Source of the DNA: Bacteroidota bacterium
Lineage (GTDB): Bacteria; Bacteroidota; Bacteroidia; Chitinophagales; Chitinophagaceae
Length of the DNA: 45,652 nt
Direction: 5' to 3'
Assembly (NCBI GenBank): GCA_018268085.1
Contig: JAFDXE010000034.1
Span: 1-45,652, forward strand
Shown here: positions 1-7,762 of the stretch, piece after piece
Numbering within the stretch: position 1 is the stretch's first letter
How the letters are laid out: each line of letters begins with the position of its first letter
Program-made: the position numbers and the translations under genes
Notes under the pieces: generated by a model
The model's database searches: none
The model's input: only the letters and a program-made list of their open reading frames with translations
What the model was told of the DNA's origin: nothing

Positions 1-56
1 ATGAATTATGAATTATGAATTATGAATTATGAATTATGAATTATGAATTATGAATG
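1..56. repeat. Heptamer tandem repeat (ATGAATT)n
   Basis: Seven perfect copies of the heptamer ATGAATT run from base 1 to 49, followed by a near copy (ATGAATG). The array touches the window edge, so its full length is unknown. It lies downstream of gldA, in a non-coding position. Short AT-rich tandem repeats of this kind are prone to slippage, so the copy number may vary between strains. Confidence 0.9.
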
Positions 57-108
57 AACTGTTGGAATTGCAAAGAAACAATCTTTGTAAGATGCTTCAA
101 AATGTAAA

Positions 109-1014
109 TTAAGTCGTTAGCGACTTAAAAACAGATTCCAGGTTTTGTGATTCACTTTGCAGGGATACGATGTTCAGATTCTTTTGTACGCTGAACTGCA
201 ATAGTTCTTTTTTCAACTGCTCTGCATTGGAACATTGTATATGGAAGGTTGAATGTTGAACATTGCTTACCTCAATAACACCCGGCAGTTTTTTAATTTC
301 CCCAACAGGTACATTTTCTTTAAAAGTTACCTGAACGAATTGAACATCTCCGGATCCCCGCTGCAGGTTTTGTAAAGTATCATTGGCTACGATATTTCCT
401 TTGTTGATGATGATCACCCTGTCGCATACTGCTTCTACTTCCTGCATAATGTGCGATGAAAACAATACGGTTTTATCCCTGCCCAGTTTTTTAATTACTT
501 CCCTGATTTCTATAATCTGGTTGGGATCCAGACCTGAGGTTGGTTCATCTAAAATCAATACTTCGGGGTCGTGTACCAATGCGGCGGCTAATCCTACCCG
601 TTGTTTATATCCCTTACTCAACTGGCCGATTTTTTTATTTGCTTCCGGCGTAAGGCCTACCATGGTGATCACTTCCTCTACTCTTGCCGTTGCATTGCCG
701 ATCTTGTGTATGGCAGCAATGAACCGTAGGTATTCCCTCACGTACATGTCGGTATATAGCGGGTTGGCTTCCGGTAAATAACCTATCTTCTTTTTAGTGT
801 CAATACTGTTGGCTGTTACTGTTAGGCCGCATACTTCAATATTTCCTCCATCCGATTCAAGATAGCCGGTGATCATTTTCATGGTAGTAGATTTCCCGGC
901 ACCATTTGGCCCGAGGAAACCCATTACCTCTCCTTTATTTACAGTAAAAGAAATTTGATTAACGGCCTTCTGGCTTCCGTAATGTTTGGATAGGTTGTTT
1001 ACAAATATGGACAC
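109..1014 (-). CDS. gldA: GldA-type ABC transporter ATP-binding protein
   Basis: This 301-residue protein is a complete ABC ATPase. It shows Walker A GPNGAGKST (about residues 35-43), signature LSKGYKQRVGLA (from 132), Walker B LILDEPTSGLDP (D156/E157) and a switch histidine in SSHIMQEVEA. A C-terminal extension of about 90 residues matches the gliding-associated GldA group rather than a generic drug exporter. In gliding bacteroidetes GldA works with the membrane proteins GldF and GldG. Neither is in the window, so the partners must lie elsewhere. A 6-bp inverted repeat (AAGTCG/CGACTT) overlaps the stop codon region. The ABC function is certain; the gliding role is inferred from sequence resemblance only. 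Confidence 0.85.
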   Translation of the reverse strand: MSIFVNNLSKHYGSQKAVNQISFTVNKGEVMGFLGPNGAGKSTTMKMITGYLESDGGNIEVCGLTVTANSIDTKKKIGYLPEANPLYTDMYVREYLRFIAAIHKIGNATARVEEVITMVGLTPEANKKIGQLSKGYKQRVGLAAALVHDPEVLILDEPTSGLDPNQIIEIREVIKKLGRDKTVLFSSHIMQEVEAVCDRVIIINKGNIVANDTLQNLQRGSGDVQFVQVTFKENVPVGEIKKLPGVIEVSNVQHSTFHIQCSNAEQLKKELLQFSVQKNLNIVSLQSESQNLESVFKSLTT

Positions 1015-1075
1015 GATGTAAAATTATGATGATGTTGTACGAAAGATACCTCCCGTACAATCCTAATTTACTTCC

Positions 1076-2491
1076 TTATTTCTTATCATTTTGCTGCGGA
1101 GGACGCTGTGGACCCCGGTTTTGCGGAGGTCGTTGCGGCGGCCTGTTTTGCTGTTGAGGTTTGTTTCCTCCCTGGGCCTGGTTTGCAGGTTTGTTGCCCT
1201 GCTGTTGTTGTGGCGGACGCTGATTTCTTTGTCCCTGCTGCTGTGGTCCACGATGCTGAGACTGATTTTGTTGTTGTGGCCTGTTGCCTGCCTGTTGTTG
1301 ATTTCCCCTGTTTTGTTGTGGCCTGTTTCCGTTATTGTTATTCTGTTGCGGGGTTTGTTTATTCCTTTCTTTGTCCTTGCGCTTACGGGTGGTACGCTCA
1401 AGACTTTTCAAGCTAATTTGTCCAACTATATCAGCATATTCAGGTTCAACTTCTTTCGGTTTATTGCTGGTTACATCAACCGTTTCCATTTCCTCCGGCC
1501 TGATGCCTTCCCTGTTTTGTGCTTTGATCTTTTTTACCGTTTCAATTGAAAGCGGGTATTGTTTATTGCTATCGGTCAGCGTGTACCACATCAGGTTACG
1601 GAAGATGTCTTTTTTTACCAGGATGGCTCTTCCTTTTGCTACTTCAAGCATATCTGCATCTGTAGGGAAAAACTGTAAGGCATCGAGGTAAGTATCCAGT
1701 TCATAATTGAGGCAGCATTTTAAGCGGCCGCACTGACCGCTGAGTTTTGCCTGGTTAATACTTAAATTCTGGTAACGGGCTGCGTTGGTATTTACACTTT
1801 TGAAATCGGTAAGCCAGGTGCTGCAGCAGAGTTCTCTTCCGCAACTTCCGATACCGCCTACTTTTCCTGCTTCCTGGCGGGCACCGATCTGGCGCATTTC
1901 AACCTTTACTTTGAATTCGGCTGCATAGAGTTTTATGAGTTCCCTGAAATCTACCCGGTCGTCGGCAATATAAAAAAAGGTTGCTTTTCTGGCGTCGGCC
2001 TGTAATTCTACTTCAGCCATTTTCATTTCCAGTTTCAACTGCCGGGAAATGGCACGGCTTCGAATGAGCATATTGGGTTCACGCAATTTTGATTCTTTCA
2101 TTTTTGAAAGATCAGATTCGGTAGCCCTCCGCAATATTTTTTTGATATCAGGACTTTTCTCGTCGATGTTATTTTTCTTCAGTTGAAGTCTTACGAGTTC
2201 ACCGGTAAGATTCACCATGCCCACGTCGAATCCGTTTACGCCTTCAACGGCAACCATTTCTCCTTTTTCGTAAAAATGAAGCGTGGTATTTTTATAATAG
2301 TCTTTCCGGCTGCCGTTGTTGAAACTAATTTCAACGATTCTGCAATTGCTTTCCGGATCACTGTAAGGTAAATTAGCGAGCCAATCGTACACGTTCATCC
2401 GGTTGCAGCTACCACTGGCACAACTGCCATGGCTCTGGCAACCGCCAGGTGTTCCGTTAGAGGTACCGCAAGCGCCGCTTCCGCATCCCAT
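1076..2491 (-). CDS. ricT: RicT/YaaT-like PSP1 domain protein with Q/N/P-rich tail
   Basis: The 471-residue protein carries a PSP1 domain with the cysteine clusters typical of RicT (SCGRELCCSTW and QCGRLKCCLNYE), which in Bacillus take part in Fe-S binding in the Ric complex that affects RNA processing. The N-terminus is an extra Cys/Gly-rich segment (cysteines at 3, 8, 18, 23 and 28). From about residue 365 the chain becomes low complexity, rich in Gln, Asn, Pro, Arg and Gly, and ends in a lysine pair. The core is confident. The tail is probably disordered and may bind RNA, which is inference. holB lies upstream on the same strand, 255 bp away, a neighbourhood also seen in other bacteroidetes. 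A dispersed leader element sits about 45 bp upstream of the start. Confidence 0.88.
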   Translation of the reverse strand: MGCGSGACGTSNGTPGGCQSHGSCASGSCNRMNVYDWLANLPYSDPESNCRIVEISFNNGSRKDYYKNTTLHFYEKGEMVAVEGVNGFDVGMVNLTGELVRLQLKKNNIDEKSPDIKKILRRATESDLSKMKESKLREPNMLIRSRAISRQLKLEMKMAEVELQADARKATFFYIADDRVDFRELIKLYAAEFKVKVEMRQIGARQEAGKVGGIGSCGRELCCSTWLTDFKSVNTNAARYQNLSINQAKLSGQCGRLKCCLNYELDTYLDALQFFPTDADMLEVAKGRAILVKKDIFRNLMWYTLTDSNKQYPLSIETVKKIKAQNREGIRPEEMETVDVTSNKPKEVEPEYADIVGQISLKSLERTTRKRKDKERNKQTPQQNNNNGNRPQQNRGNQQQAGNRPQQQNQSQHRGPQQQGQRNQRPPQQQQGNKPANQAQGGNKPQQQNRPPQRPPQNRGPQRPPQQNDKK

Positions 2492-2536
2492 TTATATAAA
2501 CAATTTTTGCATTAAATAATAAATACTGAGGAGGAG

Positions 2537-2600
2537 CCGGGCGGCAAATCGCTGTTGAACTTCATTGGCGTCGCACTCTTGTACGGTCTAACTTTATTGT
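2537..2600 (-). repeat. Dispersed leader element, copy A (upstream of ricT)
   Basis: Read on the minus strand this copy begins ACAATA, contains the 20-mer CGTACAAGAGTGCGACGCCA (plus-strand 2566-2585), then 15 variable bases, then GATTTGCCGCCCGG. The copy at 24360-24422 has the same blocks with identical spacing (9 and 15 variable bases), so the alignment is gap-free, with about 45 of 63 positions identical. Both copies point the same way relative to the gene just downstream. A further partial internal echo (GCGCCAATGAGCTGA) lies next to copy A on the same strand. Confidence 0.8.
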
Positions 2601-2746
2601 GCTCAGCTCATTGGCGCTGAAATAGTACAAGTGAGTAACACCTGTCCGAACGGTATTCATCCGGGCGGGCAGCGATGTAGAGTATAGTTGAAAAAGTTAG
2701 TTCCAATATTGCCTTAATCACTATGCCTGCACTCCAACTCAATTCC

Positions 2747-3979
2747 TCATTGCATCAAAATTACTGATTTGTTGCTAATAATGTGATACAACCTGATGGT
2801 TAGTGCATGAAAAAGTATTTTAGCATTGGCATTGCGTTCAATATAATAAGCTGCCTGGTCGAGTTCATGAATAATGGCTTCCTGCTGGGCGATGTCGCAG
2901 AGTTTATTAAAACGCAGGGCGAAATCGGTGGTGCTTTGGGTTTCTGATTCTTCATTAAGGGCACCGTTCATCACCCGAAGGCGTATGGCATGTTCCAGCA
3001 AATGGGTAAAATATTTCAGGAATTGCTTTTGTTTTTCACGGCCGGTTTTGCTGATATCGTCGATCCATTTCACCTGCGCCGCCGGACCTGTTTTGATGAT
3101 GCTGTTTAGCCAGTCACGCAGCAATACTTCCCAATCATCTTCTGCATGTTGCAACTGCTGAAGGGCTTCATGGTAGTTTCCGTTGCATATTGCCGCAATT
3201 TGTTGTGCTTTTTTTACCGGAACAAATTCTCTTGTCTCCAGGGCTGCTTCAATTTGCAATGGAGTTAGCGCCGGCACTTTTACCAATTGTGTTCTGGATA
3301 AGATGGTTTGCAGGATGAGTGATTCGTTTTCTGCAACCATAATAAACAGTGTATCAGGCGGAGGTTCTTCAATAAGTTTTAAAAGTTTGTTGCCTTCTTT
3401 GCCCAGCATTTCGGGCATCCACATGATGAGTATTTTGTAACCGGCTTCGAAACTTTTGAGACTCATTTTGCGGAGAATGTCCTCGCATTCGCTGGCTGTA
3501 ATGTTTCCCTGTTTGTTTTCTGCATCTATGAACTGTAGCCAGTCGTATAAATTTCCGTAAGGGTGTTTAGTAATGAATTCTCTCCATTCTTTAATATAGT
3601 CGGTGCTAACGGGTTTATCTCCTGATTTTTTAGGAATAACCGGGTATGAAAAATGAATATCGGGGTGAACGAGTTGTGCTGCTTTTTTGCATGCCGGGCA
3701 TTCACCGCAGGAATCGGAAAGCGTTTCGGGATTGCCGTTAGATGAAGTAGTCGGAGGTTCAGGGTCACCGAACAGGGATGGTTCTAAGGTTACTGTTTTT
3801 GTAGATTTACCGTTTACTTTTTCACAAACGGTAAATTGTGCAAATGCCCGGGCAAGAGATAAGGCGCCACTTCCTTCTTTTCCCAGGAAGAGCAGGGCGT
3901 GGCTCAGCCTGTTTTGCTGAATCATTTGCACCAGGTGGGATTTTAGATCGTGTTGGCCGATTACATCTGAAAATTGCAT
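2747..3979 (-). CDS. holB: DNA polymerase III clamp loader delta-prime subunit
   Basis: The 410-residue AAA+ protein starts MQFSDVIGQHDLKSHL, the usual delta-prime opening. Its P-loop reads GKEGSGAL, with no lysine at the ATP-binding position, as expected for the non-hydrolysing delta-prime subunit. The zinc-binding module is present (SCGECPACKK), separated from the P-loop by an insert. The sensor-like segment LLKLIEEPPPDTLFIM and a trailing SRTQLVKVP are also seen. It loads the sliding clamp at replication forks. The start is at the MQFSDV ATG, which matches the family length. Confidence 0.9.
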   Translation of the reverse strand: MQFSDVIGQHDLKSHLVQMIQQNRLSHALLFLGKEGSGALSLARAFAQFTVCEKVNGKSTKTVTLEPSLFGDPEPPTTSSNGNPETLSDSCGECPACKKAAQLVHPDIHFSYPVIPKKSGDKPVSTDYIKEWREFITKHPYGNLYDWLQFIDAENKQGNITASECEDILRKMSLKSFEAGYKILIMWMPEMLGKEGNKLLKLIEEPPPDTLFIMVAENESLILQTILSRTQLVKVPALTPLQIEAALETREFVPVKKAQQIAAICNGNYHEALQQLQHAEDDWEVLLRDWLNSIIKTGPAAQVKWIDDISKTGREKQKQFLKYFTHLLEHAIRLRVMNGALNEESETQSTTDFALRFNKLCDIAQQEAIIHELDQAAYYIERNANAKILFHALTIRLYHIISNKSVILMQ

Positions 3980-4788
3980 GAGGGCAAAGGTAAGTGAATG
4001 CAGAAAAACTTACAGGTATGTGGGGTGTGGATACAGGTAATTGAAGTGATGAAGTGAATGCATCAGGTTAATGTTAGCGACTTAAATCCTGAAATCTGGT
4101 TTGAAATACTTTGCCTGCAGAAACAAAGTGTGGAGCTGGATATCTCCCCGCGAAAATCAATGCATCCTTCTGCGCAAATCAGCGAAACATTCTGCGAAGA
4201 TCTGCGGTAAAAAAAATATTGCCCGCAGATCTTCGCAGCAGAACGCAGAAAGAAATTATAGGACAGCAGAACTCACTGCGAAAATCGACGATACCATCTG
4301 CGAAAATCAGCGGTAAAAAAATATTGCCCGCAGATAACGCAGCGGAGCGCAGAAAAAAATTATTGGATAGCAAAACTTTTTGCGAAAATCTGCGAAACCA
4401 TCTGCGAAAATCTGCGGTAAAAAAAATATTGCCCGCAGACAACGCAGCCGAACGCAGAAAAAAATTATTGGCCAGCAAAACTTATTGCGAAATTCAGCGC
4501 ATCCATCTGCGAAATTCAGCGGTAAAAAATATTGCCTTCAGAAAACGCAGCGGAGCGCAGAAAAAAATTAAAGGCCAGCAGAACTCTTTGCGAAAATCAG
4601 CGGTAAAAAAAATCGCCCGCATAAAACACAGACGAATACAAAAACAAATTCCAGGAAAGTAGAACTCTTTGTGAAAATCAGCGATACTATCTTCAGAAAT
4701 TTGCGGTAAAAATACCTTTCGTAAATCTCCCGAAATCAGAACTCCAAATTTAGCAACGAAGAGTAAATACAGAAAATCATTCCAATCA
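3980..4788. other. Intergenic stretch holding the hairpin-repeat array
   Basis: 809 bases separate holB from the glutathione peroxidase gene. Most of it (about 4130-4712) is the tandem repeat array described separately. The remaining flanks (3980-4129 and 4713-4788) show no gene, RNA or clear terminator. Reading frames stay open across the array only because the repeat period is close to 105 bases (35 codons). Confidence 0.7.
4130..4712. repeat. Tandem array of ~105-bp hairpin-forming units
   Basis: The landmark word (T)C(A/T)GCGGTAA recurs at about 4201, 4307, 4411, 4516, 4597 and 4700, giving spacings of 106, 104, 105, 81 and 103. Each unit has arms built from CTGCGAAAATCWGCGG, an AT-rich centre (TAAAAAAATATTGC) and a returning arm CCGCAGATAACGCAG. 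In the first unit the arms form a perfect 16-bp inverted repeat: CTGCGAAGATCTGCGG at 4192-4207 against 4223-4238, with a 15-base loop. Later units are imperfect and the last is decayed. The type resembles REP-like intergenic repeats common in bacteroidetes. No repeat/spacer pattern of a CRISPR is present. Confidence 0.85.
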
Positions 4789-5367
4789 TCACAGTTTATC
4801 TACAATCTCCTTGCTCATCGGTGTAACTTTGCTCGGGAAATATGCAATCATCCTTCCCTGTTCATCCAACAAAAATTTATTGAAATTCCATTTGATCTCC
4901 GCATCCAGCACTCCGTTTTCATCCTTATGTGTAAGCCATTTATAAATAGGAGCCATATCATCCCCTTTTACAGAAATCTTCGCAGCCATTGGAAATGTAA
5001 CTCCATAGTTTTTGGTACAAAAAGTCTTTATCTCACTATTACTGCCCGGTTCCTGTCCGCCAAAGTTATTAGCTGGAAAACCAACAATTACTAATTTCTC
5101 TTTATACTTTTCATATAGCGATTCCAGTTCTTTATACTGGGGAGTATATCCACATTCGGATGCCGTGTTCACTATTAATATTTTCTTTCCTTTAAAAGCC
5201 GCAAAATCAATGGTGTTTCCATCCAGCGATTCAACTTTAAAACCATGGATGGATTTTGGATTCTGGTTCATAACTTTTACAGTTGAATATAATTTATCTG
5301 AATGGATACTTGTTATGTAAAGCGTGCTAAGGGAAATCAACGATGCTGTAATGATTAGTTTCATCAT
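4789..5367 (-). CDS. Glutathione peroxidase family protein (exported)
   Basis: 192 residues with a hydrophobic N-terminal segment (about residues 3-20) suggesting export or membrane anchoring. The peroxidase catalytic set is visible: Cys72 in NTASECGYT (cysteine, not selenocysteine), Gln105 in FPANNFGGQEPGSN, and Trp160-Asn161 in KWNFNKFL. Members reduce hydroperoxides, and bacterial ones usually draw electrons from thioredoxin rather than glutathione. Length after the signal segment fits a monomeric enzyme. It stands alone between the repeat array and a lipoprotein gene. Confidence 0.92.
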   Translation of the reverse strand: MMKLIITASLISLSTLYITSIHSDKLYSTVKVMNQNPKSIHGFKVESLDGNTIDFAAFKGKKILIVNTASECGYTPQYKELESLYEKYKEKLVIVGFPANNFGGQEPGSNSEIKTFCTKNYGVTFPMAAKISVKGDDMAPIYKWLTHKDENGVLDAEIKWNFNKFLLDEQGRMIAYFPSKVTPMSKEIVDKL

Positions 5368-5419
5368 AAATGGTTTTTGTAATTAATAATACGCCTGAAT
5401 TTGAAAAAAGTTGAACTAT

Positions 5420-6829
5420 TTATTGTTTTTCGTAGCTGCCAATATCTGTTATGCCTATTGAACGGTTATTATTATCCAGGTCCGTTGGAAAGGCAACAGT
5501 TATGCCATTATCAATTCCGGGTGCGGATGGATTTTTCGTAACCCTGAAGTCGTAATAATTATTTGTAAGGTCAATACTATCGAAAGAAGGATCTACATTT
5601 TTAATAACTGAAGTAAGAATAGTATTGGCCGGATCATTCACAGCTTTGTACAGGCAGTTTTCAAGTGTAATATTGAAAACGCCGTTCCCTCCTTTATCTA
5701 TTTGTAACTCATCATCAACATCTCCGTAATCACCCCAAAAAATACAGTTTGTAAAATTTGCATTGAGGTCGGCAGATATACTGTTCCCATTTTCAAATGC
5801 GGCATCCGTTGCCTGCAGTACCGGGTTACTATGAATAAGATAATTATTGGAATAGCAAGCCACCGTACAATTGGTTAATGTATAATTACCACCTAATTGG
5901 ATAACCAGGTTGTTGCCGCAATTACTGATTAAACTGTTATCAGCAATAATGCTGCTATTATATCCGAAAACGCCAACAGTAAATGCATTATCGATGATGC
6001 ATTGATGCAGCGAAAGTTTCGGGTTACTGTTGGTGGAAGGATTTTCTGCAACAATCGCTTCATCTGCATTTTTAATGATGGCAAAAGTCAACACATTGTT
6101 TATACTTGTTCCCCGGAAGTAAATTCCCGGCCATCCACCAGGTATATCTTTATAATAATTATCAAGCCTGTCTCCCCGAAATATTACTTCATTGTTTTTT
6201 TCGCCATTAACGATTAATGTACCATCTACCAAAAACGGTGCATCCGCATGCGCATAAATTTTACAGCCTGCTTCAATGGTTAAACTGGCAGAAGTATCTA
6301 CCTGCATACTTCCCAGTATTATGTAAGGAAGATCATTTTGCCATGTATTACTTCCCGTTAGTACAATGTTTTTAAGATAATGGGCATTTTGCCCGTAAGC
6401 CTGCAGTTGCACATACCTGTTATTGCCATTATAGCTGATCAGGATACTGTCTGAAATTATGAAAGGCTGGTTTGCCGCTGTTGGATTGATTAGTGCTGAA
6501 ACAAAAACGTATATGCTGTCGTTTGCAGCGATCTCAATATTGTCTTCCTGTGAAGTAGCATTTCCATTGATATTCATTTTAAAGGAAGATACTGTTCCGC
6601 CCATCAGTTTTACCGTAGATAAACGAAGTTTCTGATTATTGGTATTAAAAATCTTAAATGACTTTGTAACGGATCCGGCTGATGTAAAAACAGTATCAAA
6701 TTTTACTGAATCGGCAGACAATTGAAGGGTAGCATTACTGCTGGTAATAAAACTATCTTTCTTACAGGATGTTAGTATTACATTGTAAACAAACAAAAGC
6801 ATGCAGCAATAAAACAGGGATCTCATCAT
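5420..6829 (-). CDS. Lipoprotein with right-handed beta-helix repeats
   Basis: The 469-residue protein has a lipoprotein signal ending LTSC (Cys22), followed by KKDS. A beta-sandwich-like region (about 30-145) is followed by repetitive Asn/Ser-rich rungs from about 150 to 420, with phrases such as ILGSMQVDTSASLTIEAGCKI, which split into short strands typical of parallel beta-helix proteins. The C-terminus (IGITDIGSYEKQ) matches the ending GxxDIGAYE of choice-of-anchor or pectate-lyase-like surface proteins. Substrate is unknown; polysaccharide binding or lyase activity is possible but no catalytic residues can be assigned. A second ATG two codons in is equally plausible as start. Confidence 0.75.
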   Translation of the reverse strand: MMRSLFYCCMLLFVYNVILTSCKKDSFITSSNATLQLSADSVKFDTVFTSAGSVTKSFKIFNTNNQKLRLSTVKLMGGTVSSFKMNINGNATSQEDNIEIAANDSIYVFVSALINPTAANQPFIISDSILISYNGNNRYVQLQAYGQNAHYLKNIVLTGSNTWQNDLPYIILGSMQVDTSASLTIEAGCKIYAHADAPFLVDGTLIVNGEKNNEVIFRGDRLDNYYKDIPGGWPGIYFRGTSINNVLTFAIIKNADEAIVAENPSTNSNPKLSLHQCIIDNAFTVGVFGYNSSIIADNSLISNCGNNLVIQLGGNYTLTNCTVACYSNNYLIHSNPVLQATDAAFENGNSISADLNANFTNCIFWGDYGDVDDELQIDKGGNGVFNITLENCLYKAVNDPANTILTSVIKNVDPSFDSIDLTNNYYDFRVTKNPSAPGIDNGITVAFPTDLDNNNRSIGITDIGSYEKQ

Positions 6830-6914
6830 AGTTCAAAAGTAAGTATTTTTCATACTGTATATTGTACAAACGAACTTGGAAAGATTGTTCTATAGTTAAT
6901 AAATAGGGTTGGTT

Positions 6915-7613
6915 CTATTTGGTAGCATGAGCCAACGCAGCAACACATAACGAAGTTCCGCTAACCTGTAAGATCGATTGCCCGCAGGCTTCAATACTGG
7001 CACCGGTTGTGATAACATCATCTACCAGTAAAATATTTTTTCCTTTCAGTATTTCCGGTTTCAACACGGTAAAACTTCCATCTACATTATTCCATCTTTC
7101 TGTACGGTGTTTCCTGGTTTGTGTTTCTGTTGCACGGCGTCGTATTACATTGTTGAGCAATACGGGTATTTGTGTTGATGATTGTATGCCATCACAGATT
7201 ATGGCCGATTGATTGTAACCCCGTTTAGCTTCTTTATCAGGATATAATGGTAATGGTATAAGGTAATCTATATTCGAAAACCTGCCGCTTAACAGGATAT
7301 TATTGCCAATCATTTCTCCCAGGTAATAACCAATGGCTGTATTGGCTTTGTATTTCAATTCGTGAATAAGGTGTTGTACCAGTTGTCCTTTTGAGAAAAA
7401 AAATTCACTGTGTGCCGCCAAAACGTTCATTCTTCCCCGGAAAATATTTTCAACATAATTACCCTGTTGTGTTGCAAACTGTGTGTGCGGAAGTTCATGT
7501 AAACAATGAAGGCATAGCATATTTGTTTTCGGAAGCAGATCACTTCCGCAACCTGTACATTGATGAGGGTAAAATAGATGCAGGCAGTTTTCAAGTAAAT
7601 TTTTAATCGCCAT
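6915..7613 (-). CDS. comF: ComF family phosphoribosyltransferase-like protein
   Basis: 232 residues. An N-terminal four-cysteine zinc motif is seen (CTGCGSDLL then CLHCLHEL). The phosphoribosyltransferase signature ILLVDDVITTGAS lies near the C-terminus, preceded by the family block PLPLYPDKEAKRGYNQS and RRRATETQTRKHRTERWNN. ComF proteins are linked to DNA uptake during competence, although the biochemical role is unsettled. The gene stands alone upstream of the beta-helix lipoprotein gene on the same strand and downstream of radA. Confidence 0.92.
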   Translation of the reverse strand: MAIKNLLENCLHLFYPHQCTGCGSDLLPKTNMLCLHCLHELPHTQFATQQGNYVENIFRGRMNVLAAHSEFFFSKGQLVQHLIHELKYKANTAIGYYLGEMIGNNILLSGRFSNIDYLIPLPLYPDKEAKRGYNQSAIICDGIQSSTQIPVLLNNVIRRRATETQTRKHRTERWNNVDGSFTVLKPEILKGKNILLVDDVITTGASIEACGQSILQVSGTSLCVAALAHATK

Positions 7614-7762
7614 GCCGGTTCGGATTTAATAGCAGTAAAAATAATCCCATCCAGGCGGGTAGCCGAAAATCTGTGCAAATGTTTATTTAGTTATACTGAA
7701 GTTTATTTTATGAGTACAAAGAATGGGTTGAGGTAAGCGATATAATATTGATCCGTTAACAA

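Noticed and set aside
4074..4087. GTTAGCGACTTAAA also found near 115-128 at the gldA end
   Set aside because: A shared 14-mer is expected several times by chance among all pairs in a 45-kb sequence.
4111..4662. Open frame of 183 codons across the repeat array, encoding a repetitive Lys/Arg-rich peptide
   Set aside because: The frame is open because the repeat period is near 105 bases; the opposite strand is open too, there is no ribosome site or promoter, and the units look like intergenic hairpin repeats.
4130..4712. CRISPR array
   Set aside because: Units are ~105 bp with internal inverted repeats and no unique spacers of constant length; no cas genes are present.
7427..7678. Frame on the minus strand overlapping comF start
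   Set aside because: Shadow frame of comF with no family resemblance.
7650..7680. CATCCAGGCGGGTAGC similar to CATCCGGGCGGGCAGC near 2659
   Set aside because: Sixteen bases with two mismatches is well within chance for this length of sequence.
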